Shown piece by piece: positions 35,394 through 44,662 of a stretch of DNA of 64,000 nucleotides (its first letter is position 1; every line of letters starts with the position of its first letter). Source of the stretch: Clostridiales bacterium (GTDB taxonomy: Bacteria; Bacillota; Clostridia; SK-Y3); the NCBI GenBank assembly GCA_030156665.1, contig JASGMB010000009.1:1-64000 (forward strand), given 5' to 3'. Under the pieces are notes generated by a model. That model had not been told where the DNA came from and made no database searches. It was given only the letters and a program-made list of their open reading frames with translations. Position numbers and translations under genes: made by a program.

Positions 35394-35463
35394 TTATAAA
35401 GCAAAGCGTAATATCAAGAGAATCTACCTTGAAAAATACCTCGGGCTTTATGCCCGAGGTTTA
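35394..35463 (-). repeat. R4 module, copy 2, with proximal ftsZ terminator
   Basis: On the minus strand a 9-bp stem ACCTCGGGC / GCCCGAGGT and a T-run (terminator-like) is followed by AAGGTAGATTCTCTTGATAT then TACGCTTTGCTTTATAA. The block AGAATCTACCTT through ACCTCGGGC is nearly identical to that at the 3' end of the PHP gene (9316-9344). Confidence 0.8.
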
Positions 35464-35478
35464 GAATTGAAGATTCTT

Positions 35479-36549
35479 TTATTTTATTCTGTTCCGACGT
35501 AGAAAGGTAGGAATATCCAAATCATCATCATCCTGTCTAGACTGATTCTTTTCATTTATCTTGTCGAGTATAGGATTATCTTTTTTGGGATGAGGCCCTT
35601 TATCAAAGCCCGTTGCAATCACTGTAATCACAATTTCATCCTTTAGATTTTCATCTATAACTGCTCCGAAAATGATATTTGCGTCGGGGTCTGCTGATTT
35701 TTGAACTAACTCCGCAGCAGCGTTAACTTCAAACAAACCAAGGTCACTTCCCCCAGTAATATTAAGAAGTACCCTTCTTGCACCTTCAATAGATGTTTCT
35801 AATAAAGGACTATGAATGGCCTGTCGAGCAGCTTCTTCCGCTTTATTATCTCCTGCTGCTCTACCTATTCCCATATGAGCAAAACCTGTTTCTTTCATAA
35901 TGGTTTTAACATCGGCAAAATCCAAATTAACTAATCCCGGCACAGCAATCAAATCGGAAATACCCTGAACCCCTTGTCTTAGTACATCATCTGCCATTTT
36001 AAAAGCTTCCATAAATGAAATTTTTTTCTCTGAAATTTGAAGTAATCTATCATTGGGAATGGTCACTAAAGTGTCTACGCATTCTTTTAATTCTGCAATA
36101 CCTTTTTCTGCGTTTATCATTCTCTTTCTACCTTCAAAAGTAAAAGGTTTCGTCACAACTCCTACTGTAAGTATCCCCATTTCTTTCCCAATAGAAGCTA
36201 CAATTGGGGCAGCACCTGTACCTGTTCCTCCTCCCATACCTGCAGTTACAAATACCATATCCGCTCCTTTTATTGACTGAGCAATTTCTTCACGGCTTTC
36301 TTCGGCAGCTTTATGACCAATTTCAGGATTAGCCCCGGCTCCCAAACCTCTGGTAAGCTTGTCTCCAATTTGTATCTTTTGAGAGGCTTTAGATAGAAGA
36401 AGTGCTTGTTTATCAGTATTAACAGAAATAAATTCAACGCCTTGCAATCCAGCTGCAATCATTCTGTTCACAGCATTGTTGCCTCCACCTCCAACGCCTA
36501 TTACTTTTATCTGTGCAAAGTTCTCCATATCTGTATCAAATTCTAACAC
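35479..36549 (-). CDS. ftsZ: cell division protein FtsZ
   Basis: The tubulin-like GTPase forms the division ring. The GTP signature GGGTGTG is in [13 protein letters not shown], the T1 loop [11 protein letters not shown] is at the N-terminus, and [11 protein letters not shown] forms the catalytic T7 loop. The C-terminal tail ends [14 protein letters not shown], the usual docking peptide for partners such as SepF. The start is put at the GTG at 36549 (MLEFD...), 9 bases after GGGGG; a TTG one codon earlier is possible. No ftsA is present here, common in Clostridia that use SepF. Confidence 0.98.
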   Translation of the reverse strand: MLEFDTDMENFAQIKVIGVGGGGNNAVNRMIAAGLQGVEFISVNTDKQALLLSKASQKIQIGDKLTRGLGAGANPEIGHKAAEESREEIAQSIKGADMVFVTAGMGGGTGTGAAPIVASIGKEMGILTVGVVTKPFTFEGRKRMINAEKGIAELKECVDTLVTIPNDRLLQISEKKISFMEAFKMADDVLRQGVQGISDLIAVPGLVNLDFADVKTIMKETGFAHMGIGRAAGDNKAEEAARQAIHSPLLETSIEGARRVLLNITGGSDLGLFEVNAAAELVQKSADPDANIIFGAVIDENLKDEIVITVIATGFDKGPHPKKDNPILDKINEKNQSRQDDDDLDIPTFLRRNRIK

Positions 36550-36654
36550 CAAAAACGGCCCCCTTCAACTCTTTTGTATCTGATATTTATATACTTAAAT
36601 AAATATTAAATTTAGCTTATCTCAAAAATTATCTGAACTTATTGCCTGCTTACA

Positions 36655-37002
36655 TTATATATTATCGTTTTTTAAATATTTATTCAATAAAAATCTTCTA
36701 ATAACTGCAAAGTTTTGAAATAGCCTAGTACCAAAAACAATAATAGCGGCAAGATAAATATCAACATCCAATCTCTTTCCAATGTATGTTAGCAGTGCCG
36801 CTAATAAAGCATTGCCAAAGAAACCCGATATAAAAATTTTAATATCAAAAGTTTTTTGAACACTTGCTGTTATCCCTCCAAATACCGAATCAAGAGCTGC
36901 CAAGATAGCAATGGCAACATAAGATGAATACTGGGAAGGTATGTGAACAGGAGCTAAAAATCCAATTATTAAGCCAATCATTAAGCCCAGAATAAGTATC
37001 AC
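36655..37002 (-). CDS. sbp: small basic protein (Sbp, DUF1290)
   Basis: A 115-residue membrane protein with three or four hydrophobic helices. The N-terminus LGLMIGLIIGFLAPVHIPSQ and the central ALDSVFGGITASVQKTFD segment typify the DUF1290/Sbp family. It sits next to DUF881 genes and upstream of ftsZ in many Firmicutes. Its function is unknown, with an envelope or division role inferred from its constant place in the dcw cluster. The start is a GTG 7 bases after AAGGAGGG, one base after the DUF881 gene. Confidence 0.9.
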   Translation of the reverse strand: MILILGLMIGLIIGFLAPVHIPSQYSSYVAIAILAALDSVFGGITASVQKTFDIKIFISGFFGNALLAALLTYIGKRLDVDIYLAAIIVFGTRLFQNFAVIRRFLLNKYLKNDNI

Positions 37003-37003
37003 T

Positions 37004-37741
37004 TTATTTTCCCTCCTTCTTCACCGGTAATGCATATTTAAAGTTAATTACTCCATTGTACCTTGGTACTAAAATCTTATTAGATTTTTTTACGTCAAAT
37101 TCAATACCCCATTGTCCTAAAATATCTCTAACGCCTCCTCTTAAATTTAATGCCGCTACCATTGTGTCAGGGTCACCTATCGCTTTAATCACAAACGGCG
37201 TTGCATGTCTATTATTATTAACACTAACTGTAGAACCTGCACACCTTATTTCACTGGTAGCTATCAATCGTTCATCATTTAAAGAAATTGCTTCTGCACC
37301 CGCATCCGCTAATTCATTAATTACCATAAGGAGGTCCTCATCGTGAATAAGAAAATAATTTTCATCTACAGGAACTGAACTGTCATTTCTTAGCTTACTA
37401 TCATCAAGGGTCACGATGACGCCTTTACCTTCTACATCTGTTAATCCGGCTAGTATTTCTGCTCTTTTCAATTGCTCTAATAATTCTTTTGCATATCCAC
37501 TGTTTTCAGCAGCTGCAGTTCTTAAAGCATTTAAATCTTTCTCATATTGTAATAGTTGTTTATAAAGTTTTTCATTATTTTCCTGCTCTTTTTTCAGTTC
37601 CAGTTGTAATTCATCTGCCCTCTGAAATTGTTTTGTTGCTAAAGAATCATTTCTTTTTACACTTTTAAATTGAATTGAAATCATGATTCCCAATATGATA
37701 CAAATAAATGCAATAGCTATTTGCGTTTTAATGTTCTTCAT
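37004..37741 (-). CDS. DUF881 family protein
   Basis: A 245-residue protein with one N-terminal membrane helix, a coiled-coil stretch at about residues 35-90 and a conserved extracytoplasmic DUF881 domain (GVIVTLDDSK, LMVINELADAGAEAISLNDERL, FVIKAIGDPDTM). Such genes sit between ftsQ/divIB and ftsZ in many Firmicutes and in actinobacteria. The topology suggests a link between membrane and wall synthesis at division, but no function is proven here. A strong GGAGGTGG precedes the ATG. It overlaps nothing and is followed by sbp after one base. Confidence 0.9.
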   Translation of the reverse strand: MKNIKTQIAIAFICIILGIMISIQFKSVKRNDSLATKQFQRADELQLELKKEQENNEKLYKQLLQYEKDLNALRTAAAENSGYAKELLEQLKRAEILAGLTDVEGKGVIVTLDDSKLRNDSSVPVDENYFLIHDEDLLMVINELADAGAEAISLNDERLIATSEIRCAGSTVSVNNNRHATPFVIKAIGDPDTMVAALNLRGGVRDILGQWGIEFDVKKSNKILVPRYNGVINFKYALPVKKEGK

Positions 37742-37755
37742 TTTTCCACCTCCAC

Positions 37756-38541
37756 TTATTCATTTGGTCTAAAGGTAGCTCTATCTTCATTGCTTAAGTC
37801 AACATATCCTTTTTCCCCATCCTGCAATTCATCTAATATTTGCTTTAAAAAATTTACTTTATAATTCATTTTTAAACTATCTCCTAAATTAACTTTTATC
37901 CGATCCTCTATCGTAAGCTGTATACTGTTGATATCATGTACATCAATTTGCGAAACCTGCTGTAGTAATTGATAATTTATAATCTCTTTCATACAAGAAA
38001 CAATCACTGCTAATTTTTTTTCTTGGTCTACTTGAATTGTTTCTCCTAATTTAAATTCATTAAACTTCAAACCTCTAATGATGGGTAAATTTTTATTCGT
38101 TAATTGAGAAACAACTTCTAAAACATTTCCTTTTCTATCTATTAATATGTATGAACCCATAAACGGGATATATCCTACAGGTTTTCGCTCTATTACCGTT
38201 ATTGTAATTCTACTAGGTAAATTCCTATTTATCTTCACCGAATCAATATACGGGATCTGACAGATGTTTTGCTTTGCTTCACCAATATTTACTCTAAATA
38301 TATTAATGCCTTTTTCAATTCCGGAAGCATCAATTATGCTTTGTGAATCAATTGTTTTATTGCCTTTTACATTGATATTTATAATATTAAAAAAAGGTGA
38401 AAATAAAGAAGTTAAAACAATAGCCATTATTAGTAAGAGTATTGCCAAAAAACTTCGGCTTGTCCTCTTTTTTCGCCTATTTTTTTCTTTATTTTCAGTA
38501 GTGGTAATAAAATTACCACTACTGCTATGTATAAGTATCAT
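37756..38541 (-). CDS. ftsQ: cell division protein FtsQ/DivIB
   Basis: A bitopic membrane protein of the divisome, 261 residues. A basic cytoplasmic N-terminus (NKEKNRRKKRTSRS) precedes one membrane helix. The POTRA domain follows (FFNIININVKGNKTIDSQSI, SVKINRNLPSRITITVIERKPVGYI in two parts), then the beta domain. With FtsL and DivIC it regulates septal wall synthesis by FtsW and its PBP. It lies 4 bp after murA and 14 bp before the DUF881 gene. Confidence 0.93.
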   Translation of the reverse strand: MILIHSSSGNFITTTENKEKNRRKKRTSRSFLAILLLIMAIVLTSLFSPFFNIININVKGNKTIDSQSIIDASGIEKGINIFRVNIGEAKQNICQIPYIDSVKINRNLPSRITITVIERKPVGYIPFMGSYILIDRKGNVLEVVSQLTNKNLPIIRGLKFNEFKLGETIQVDQEKKLAVIVSCMKEIINYQLLQQVSQIDVHDINSIQLTIEDRIKVNLGDSLKMNYKVNFLKQILDELQDGEKGYVDLSNEDRATFRPNE

Positions 38542-38545
38542 TATA

Positions 38546-39799
38546 CTAATCCACCCTTTTTATATCTGCTCCTAGTGATGCTAATTTATCTTCAATATTT
38601 TCATAACCTCTATCAATATGCTGAACACCCTCTACGATAGTAACTCCTTCCGCAGCTAATCCTGCTATAACAAGGGCAGCACCTCCTCGAAGATCCATTG
38701 CATTGACATTGGCCCCCGTCAACTTTTCAACCCCTCTTATAACCGCTACTCTCCCATCAACCATGATGTCAGCACCCATTCTTATTAATTCTTCCACATG
38801 TTTAAATCTATTTTCAAAAATCGTCTCACTAATAATACTGGTCCCTTTCGCAAGTGTCAATACTGCCATCATAAGCGCCTGTACGTCAGTAGGAAAACCG
38901 GGATAAGGGAGTGTTCTAATTACATCAACCGGCTGTAATACAGAAGGCCTTGAAAGTGTAATTGCATTTTTTTCTAAATATATTTCACATCCGCATTCCC
39001 TCAACTCTGCTAGTACAGCTTGAAGATTTTCCGGATTCGTATTGGTCACTTTAACAGTTCCTCCGGTAATCGCTGCTGCTGCCAAATATGTAGATGTCAC
39101 GATTCTATCAGGAATAACTGTATGTTCTACATCATGTAATTTGGATACACCTTCAATTTTTATAACACTTGTTCCTGCACCGGAAATTTTTGCACCCATT
39201 GCATTAAGGTAATCCTGTAGGTCTACTATTTCAGGCTCTTTCGCCACATTACGTATAATAGTTGTTCCCTTAGCTAACACAGCTGCCAGCATGGTATTTT
39301 CTGTTGCACCTACACTTGGAAATCTTAAATTTATATCATTCGCTTCAAGTCTATCAACATCACAGTATATGTAACCATGTGCTTCACTTGTCTTAACGCC
39401 CAATTGTCTTAGTGCTTTTAAGTGTAAGTCGATAGGCCTGGGTCCAATCTCACAACCACCGGGATAGCTTAAAATAGCTTTGCGACATCTTGCAATAATT
39501 GATCCTAAAAAGATCATCGAAGACCGCATTTCTCTCATTAAATGATCAGGAATTTGATAATCTTTTATACTGGATGAGTCAACTATAATCGTTTTTCCCT
39601 GTCTTTGAATTTTACATCCCAATCGTTCAAGTATTTGTAAAGAAGCAGATACATCTTTAAGATCAGGACAATCATGAATAATATTTTTACCACCATTAAG
39701 AAGTGTTGCAGCTAATATAGGAAGCACCGTATTTTTTGCACCACTAACTTTAATTTCACCTTCTAGTTTATTACCACCAGCAATGACAATTTTGCTCAT
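38546..39799 (-). CDS. murA: UDP-N-acetylglucosamine 1-carboxyvinyltransferase
   Basis: MurA transfers enolpyruvate from PEP to UDP-GlcNAc, the first committed step of peptidoglycan synthesis. The 417-residue protein has the inside-out alpha-beta barrel motifs, starting with KLEGEIKVSGAKNTVLPILAA. The active-site Cys116 lies in YPGGCEIGPRPIDLHL, so it should be fosfomycin-sensitive; the C-terminal RGGAALVIAGLAAEG is present. It lies between murG and ftsQ on the same strand. Many Firmicutes carry a second murA elsewhere. Confidence 0.97.
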   Translation of the reverse strand: MSKIVIAGGNKLEGEIKVSGAKNTVLPILAATLLNGGKNIIHDCPDLKDVSASLQILERLGCKIQRQGKTIIVDSSSIKDYQIPDHLMREMRSSMIFLGSIIARCRKAILSYPGGCEIGPRPIDLHLKALRQLGVKTSEAHGYIYCDVDRLEANDINLRFPSVGATENTMLAAVLAKGTTIIRNVAKEPEIVDLQDYLNAMGAKISGAGTSVIKIEGVSKLHDVEHTVIPDRIVTSTYLAAAAITGGTVKVTNTNPENLQAVLAELRECGCEIYLEKNAITLSRPSVLQPVDVIRTLPYPGFPTDVQALMMAVLTLAKGTSIISETIFENRFKHVEELIRMGADIMVDGRVAVIRGVEKLTGANVNAMDLRGGAALVIAGLAAEGVTIVEGVQHIDRGYENIEDKLASLGADIKRVD

Positions 39800-39944
39800 A
39801 ACTTACACCTCCACCAGTCTGCTGGCTTATAAAATAATTGTACTGCAATATATACTATGCAAACCGGCGTTAAGGTGTTACTAAATTGGTAGGTAGTGCA
39901 TAGCGGGTAGTGAGATATGTAATTTTTTGTAAATTTCATATCTT

Positions 39945-41087
39945 TTATTTCCTATTAACTTTTTTACTTTTCATTTTTAACAATTTTATAACAATATTAT
40001 ATATCTTTTCTGTTGCATTTGTAATCCCCATGTGTAAAGAATTTTTTTCCATTTGCTGCAGCACACTTTGATTTGTTAACAGGTCTTCAATCTTATTGTA
40101 TAGTATTTTACCATTTAAATCGCTTTCACTTAGCACTATTGCTGCACCTTGTTTTTCTAATGCTCTCGCATTATATTCCTGATGATTGTTGGTTACATTT
40201 GGAGATGGAATTAGTATGGCAGGTTTTCCTATTGCAGTAATTTCACTTAAGGTAATGGCACCAGCCCTACAAATCACCAAGTCTGCAGCTGCCATTGCTT
40301 CGTTCATATTATATATATAAGGAAGCACTTTAATATTTTTATGTAAATCCAAACGAATACCTTGTTTTTTAAGCTCATCCATTACATACTGGTATTGTCT
40401 TTCTCCTGTTCCAATCATAAGTTGTACTTTATTTTCTTTATAAATATATCCGATATACTCTATTAATGTCCTGTTAATTTTATCTGCTCCCAAGCTCCCT
40501 CCAAAAGCAAGGATAAATGGCTTTTCATTTAAACCTAAATGTTTTCGTGCAACACTTCTATTTGCATCAATAATTTCCTGTCTAATGGGATTCCCTGTAT
40601 GAACTAATTTATTGCCAGCTTTTAAATATTTTCTGCTTTCATTAAAACTAATGGCAACAACATCCGCAAAACGAGATAGGATTTTAATAGTTATACCCGG
40701 AAACACATTTTGTTCATGTATCAAAGTAGGAATTTTCATCATGGCTGCATTCAAAACAACTGGTCCACTTACATACCCACCTGTTCCAATAACAATATCC
40801 GGCTTATATTCTTTAATAATCTTTCTTGCCTGTAGCGTTCCTACAAATAATTGTTTCACTGTAACAATGGTATCAAAGGATAGATTTCGCTTAAAACCTT
40901 TTATATTTATATACTTTATGTTAAAACCTTCTTTGGGGACAAGTTTTTTTTCCATTCCTGCTTCTGTACCTATAAAAAGTATTTCCCAATTAGGATGTCT
41001 TACCCGGATGTAATTTGCAATTGCAATTGCAGGGTTAATATGACCTGCAGTACCTCCTCCGGCAAATAATATTTTCAAGTACATCAT
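39945..41087 (-). CDS. murG: UDP-GlcNAc: undecaprenyl-PP-MurNAc-pentapeptide GlcNAc transferase
   Basis: MurG is the GT28 glycosyltransferase that converts lipid I to lipid II at the inner face of the membrane. The 380-residue protein has the two glycine loops AGGGTAGHINPAIAIA and GTGGYVSGPVVL, and the UDP-binding CRAGAITLSEITAIGKPAILIPSP. It overlaps the ftsW stop codon. Two tandem ATGs are very close to the GGGG site, so a TTG at 41078 giving MKILFAGGG is an alternative start. A 145-bp gap with no recognisable gene follows before murA. Confidence 0.96.
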   Translation of the reverse strand: MMYLKILFAGGGTAGHINPAIAIANYIRVRHPNWEILFIGTEAGMEKKLVPKEGFNIKYINIKGFKRNLSFDTIVTVKQLFVGTLQARKIIKEYKPDIVIGTGGYVSGPVVLNAAMMKIPTLIHEQNVFPGITIKILSRFADVVAISFNESRKYLKAGNKLVHTGNPIRQEIIDANRSVARKHLGLNEKPFILAFGGSLGADKINRTLIEYIGYIYKENKVQLMIGTGERQYQYVMDELKKQGIRLDLHKNIKVLPYIYNMNEAMAAADLVICRAGAITLSEITAIGKPAILIPSPNVTNNHQEYNARALEKQGAAIVLSESDLNGKILYNKIEDLLTNQSVLQQMEKNSLHMGITNATEKIYNIVIKLLKMKSKKVNRK

Positions 41088-42184
41088 CCCCTATTACAAT
41101 TTGAATATCGTGATACATTAAGAATAATTCCCATTCCACCCATAATAAACACAAGAGATGACCCTCCTGCACTGAAAAAAGGTAGAGGCATTCCTGTTAC
41201 CGGCATCGATGAAGTAACAACAGCTATATTAATGATTACCTGTACAGCAATAAGAGATATAATTCCTGTTGTTAAAAGACTTCCAAAAGTATCAGGTGCA
41301 TTTAAAGCTATTTTAATACCTCTCCAAATTAGTATGATAAACAAAATAATCACTGTAGCTGCACCCACAAAACCTAACTCTTCACATATTATTGAGAATA
41401 TAAAGTCATTATGAGCTTCAGGTATATATAAAAATTTCTGTCTACTTCTACCTAACCCTAAACCAAAGAGTCCTCCCGAACCTATTGCATATAGCGATTG
41501 AATAATCTGCCAACCTTCATTCATTTTATACTGCCATGGATCTAAAAAAGAAACTATTCTTCGCATTCTATATGGTTCAATAATAACTGCATATACAAGT
41601 CCTGCTATAGCCGGCAAAGATAAAATAACAAAATGAAATATTCTAGCCCCTGCAGCAAAAAGTAATATTACACTCACTAAAATGATTACCACCGTACCAC
41701 TTAAATGAGGTTCCATAATTACAAGTGCTGCTATAACTCCTAATATCATTAAGTATGGCATAAGGCCGGTAAAAAATTTTTGAATTTTATCTTTTTTCTT
41801 TGACAATCTACTAGAAAAAAATATAATAATTGCTAGTTTTGCTACCTCTGACGGTTGAATGGTTAATCCCCCAAACCCTAACCATCTTTGCGCCCCTTTC
41901 ACTTCTGTTCCTACTACAAGTACCGCAGCTAATAGAACAATACTTAATAGTAAAAAAGGAATTGCCAACTTATCCAGCCTTTTATAATTAAAACTTGCCA
42001 TAAAAAACATGGCAAATAATCCCAAAACCGCCCATATTAATTGCCTTTTAATAACAAAATAGCTATCATTATAGCGATAAAAAGCATCTGCTGAACTTGC
42101 ACTAAAAACCATAATTAGTCCAAATGAAAGTAATATCATAACTGTTAAAAAAAATCCAAAATCAAAAGCACCTCTGCCTTTCAC
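41084..42184 (-). CDS. ftsW: FtsW/SpoVE-type SEDS peptidoglycan polymerase
   Basis: A 366-residue membrane protein with about ten helices. SEDS proteins polymerise glycan strands from lipid II with a partner class B PBP. Conserved segments include QRWLGFGGLTIQPSEVAKLA, the RRIVSFLDPW motif, and GLGRSRQKFLYIPEAHNDFIFSIICEE in two parts with its key acidic residue. The start is a GTG 8 bases after AAGGAGG. As the only SEDS gene in the cluster it may be the divisome FtsW or the sporulation SpoVE; its partner is probably the SpoVD-type PBP encoded upstream. Confidence 0.92.
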   Translation of the reverse strand: MKGRGAFDFGFFLTVMILLSFGLIMVFSASSADAFYRYNDSYFVIKRQLIWAVLGLFAMFFMASFNYKRLDKLAIPFLLLSIVLLAAVLVVGTEVKGAQRWLGFGGLTIQPSEVAKLAIIIFFSSRLSKKKDKIQKFFTGLMPYLMILGVIAALVIMEPHLSGTVVIILVSVILLFAAGARIFHFVILSLPAIAGLVYAVIIEPYRMRRIVSFLDPWQYKMNEGWQIIQSLYAIGSGGLFGLGLGRSRQKFLYIPEAHNDFIFSIICEELGFVGAATVIILFIILIWRGIKIALNAPDTFGSLLTTGIISLIAVQVIINIAVVTSSMPVTGMPLPFFSAGGSSLVFIMGGMGIILNVSRYSNCNRG

Positions 42185-42238
42185 TAGGCATACCTCCTTA
42201 GGGGGTTAAAAGATCGGCTAAGACCTCTATACATATCA

Positions 42239-43204
42239 TTAAATTAAAAAGTTACTAATGCCCAGAAATCCAATAAAGCTGAGAACTATTGTTGCAATAA
42301 CAAATACTGTCACAATACGTGTTTCTTTCCAGCCCATTAATTCAAAATGGTGGTGAATCGGACTCATTTTAAATATTCTTTTACCTGTAAGTTTAAAAGA
42401 TGCAACCTGAATCATCACTGAGAGAGCCTCAATTAAATAAATTCCTCCTACAATTATCAAAAAAAGCGGCATCTTTAATGCAACAGCTATAGCCGAAATT
42501 GCTCCTCCAAGAAAAAGTGAGCCTGTGTCACCCATGAATACTTTAGCCGGATGAGCATTAAAGAGTAAAAATCCCATACAACCACCGGTAATAGCTGCAG
42601 CAAAAATTGCAGTATGAATATCTTTAAATGTAATGGCTGTCATGGTAAAGAAAATTGAAACAACGATGGTTATGCTTGTTGCCAATCCATCTAGTCCGTC
42701 AGTAAGATTAACACTATTGACAGTTCCTAATATAACAAAAACAGTAAATGGTATATATATCCACCACCTTAAATCGATTACGCCATCAATAAAAGGAAGA
42801 TATATTTCGGTATTTACAAATCCCATATTATATAGAATTACACTAAATATAACTGCTACAATTGTTTGCGCTAAAAATTTTTGACTTGCAGTAAGTCCAA
42901 GGTTTCTTTTAAGAACTACTTTAATAAAATCATCTATCAACCCTATAATTCCAAAAGCAACCGAAGTTAAAAGTAAGATCATAACTTTATAATCTCTGGT
43001 TAAAAAAATGGTAGCTACAGTTACACCTATAATAAAAATAATTCCTCCCATCGTAGGAGTTCCCGACTTCTTTGCATGCCATTGAGGTCCTATTTCCAAT
43101 ATACTTTGCCCAAATTTTAGTCTTCTCAGTGCGGGTATAAGAAACGGCCCTACTATTATACTAATCAAAAAAGAAATTAAGACCGCAGTAATAATACTGT
43201 TCAT
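42239..43204 (-). CDS. mraY: phospho-N-acetylmuramoyl-pentapeptide transferase
   Basis: MraY makes lipid I by transferring phospho-MurNAc-pentapeptide to undecaprenyl phosphate. The 321-residue protein has ten predicted membrane helices and the catalytic motifs GLIDDF, NLTDGLDGLA, FMGDTGSLFLGG and SPIHHHFELMGWKE. GAGAGGTGAG lies just upstream of the ATG, 4 bp after murF. In many relatives murD follows; here ftsW follows after 54 bp. Confidence 0.97.
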   Translation of the reverse strand: MNSIITAVLISFLISIIVGPFLIPALRRLKFGQSILEIGPQWHAKKSGTPTMGGIIFIIGVTVATIFLTRDYKVMILLLTSVAFGIIGLIDDFIKVVLKRNLGLTASQKFLAQTIVAVIFSVILYNMGFVNTEIYLPFIDGVIDLRWWIYIPFTVFVILGTVNSVNLTDGLDGLATSITIVVSIFFTMTAITFKDIHTAIFAAAITGGCMGFLLFNAHPAKVFMGDTGSLFLGGAISAIAVALKMPLFLIIVGGIYLIEALSVMIQVASFKLTGKRIFKMSPIHHHFELMGWKETRIVTVFVIATIVLSFIGFLGISNFLI

Positions 43205-43207
43205 CTA

Positions 43208-44593
43208 TTATCTCACCTCTCGTATATGCTCCGAAATACTCTCCATCTTCATCCCGCGAGAAGCTTTTATGAGTATCGCGTCACCATCCTGTAAAAAGCT
43301 ATCAATAAATTTTATTACTTCTTCATTCGTATCGAAACTAAAAATATTTTCTTTCATCATTCCCGCTTCCAAAGCCCCTAAAGCAATACTTTTTCCATTA
43401 TATCCCACTGTAATGAGATAATCAATATTATTTTCTACTACATTCTCCCCAATCTTTTTATGTGCTTCAAAGGCCCATTCTCCCATTTCCAGCATATCAC
43501 CTAAAATTGCAATTTTTCTATTTTTATGATCCATCTGTCTTAAAACCTTGAGTGCTGCTTCCATAGAAGTTGGACTTGCATTATAACAATCATTAAGCAC
43601 TTTTATACCTTTAGATTGGAAAATATCCAATCTCATTTTTTCAGGTTTAAAAAGTAAAATACCTTTCATAATATTTTCCATACTAATATCATATTCAAGC
43701 CCTACTGCAATTGATGCCAAAGCATTATAAATATTATGCTCTCCCATCGCAGGTACATGAACTGTATATAAGGTTTGATCAATTACAAGTTCAAAATCAC
43801 TACCTTTCTCCCCAAGATAGGATATTTTTTGCACTTTTATATCACAAGCTTCATTATATATGCCATAAAATACTGTTTTAAAAGGTAATGTTCCTTTTAG
43901 AGCAAATAATCGCTTGTCATCTCCATTTAATATTGCAACACTATTACTATCAAACGCTTCAAATATTTCCATTTTTGCTTTTAGGATATTGTCCTGAGAA
44001 CCTAGTTTTTCTATATGCGATAAACCTATATTGGTGATAACCGCCATCTTTGGTTTCACAATAGATACGAGTCTACTAATTTCCCCAAATCCACTCATAC
44101 CCATTTCTGTTACGCCAATGGTATGTTGATTGTTAAGCCTGAACACTGTTAGCGGAAGTCCTATTTCATTATTAAAATTACCTTGCGTTTTTAGAACTTC
44201 AAATCTTTGTCCCAGCACATGAGCGACCATGTCTTTTGTTGTTGTTTTTCCCACACTTCCAGTAATTGCAACAAAAGGGATGGGAAATTTTTCCCTGTAA
44301 TATCGTGCAATATCATGTAAGGCTTTAAAAGTACTTTTAACCTTTATAATGAATTTATCCTTAAATTCGCCGTCCAGTAAGTTTTCAGTCACACAACCAA
44401 CAGCACCACTCTCAAAAGCTTTAGCAATAAATTCATGACCATCAAATTTCTCACCTTTTAACGGAATAAAAAACATTCCTTCCTGAATATGCCTACTATC
44501 GGTGACAATATCGTTGACCGCGATATCCCCCTCACCACTCACTAACTTCCCGTCAGTCGCTTTCACTATTTCACTAATTTTTATAGGTTCCAT
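43208..44593 (-). CDS. murF: UDP-MurNAc-tripeptide--D-alanyl-D-alanine ligase
   Basis: MurF adds D-Ala-D-Ala to the UDP-MurNAc-tripeptide. The protein (461 residues from 44593) has the N-terminal Mur domain (DSRHIQEGMFFIPLKGEKFDGHEF in two parts), the P-loop AITGSVGKTTTKD, the NFNNEIGLPLT segment and the C-terminal NDCYNASPTSMEAAL motif. The ATG at 44593 lies 9 bases after GGAGAG; upstream in-frame codons extend into the spacer and are not supported. It follows murE by 69 bp. Confidence 0.96.
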   Translation of the reverse strand: MEPIKISEIVKATDGKLVSGEGDIAVNDIVTDSRHIQEGMFFIPLKGEKFDGHEFIAKAFESGAVGCVTENLLDGEFKDKFIIKVKSTFKALHDIARYYREKFPIPFVAITGSVGKTTTKDMVAHVLGQRFEVLKTQGNFNNEIGLPLTVFRLNNQHTIGVTEMGMSGFGEISRLVSIVKPKMAVITNIGLSHIEKLGSQDNILKAKMEIFEAFDSNSVAILNGDDKRLFALKGTLPFKTVFYGIYNEACDIKVQKISYLGEKGSDFELVIDQTLYTVHVPAMGEHNIYNALASIAVGLEYDISMENIMKGILLFKPEKMRLDIFQSKGIKVLNDCYNASPTSMEAALKVLRQMDHKNRKIAILGDMLEMGEWAFEAHKKIGENVVENNIDYLITVGYNGKSIALGALEAGMMKENIFSFDTNEEVIKFIDSFLQDGDAILIKASRGMKMESISEHIREVR

Positions 44594-44662
44594 GATCATC
44601 CACTCTCCGTTTGCCTCTTCTGGGTGTATTGGCAGAACACAAAGTACCAAGTATGTTAACAA

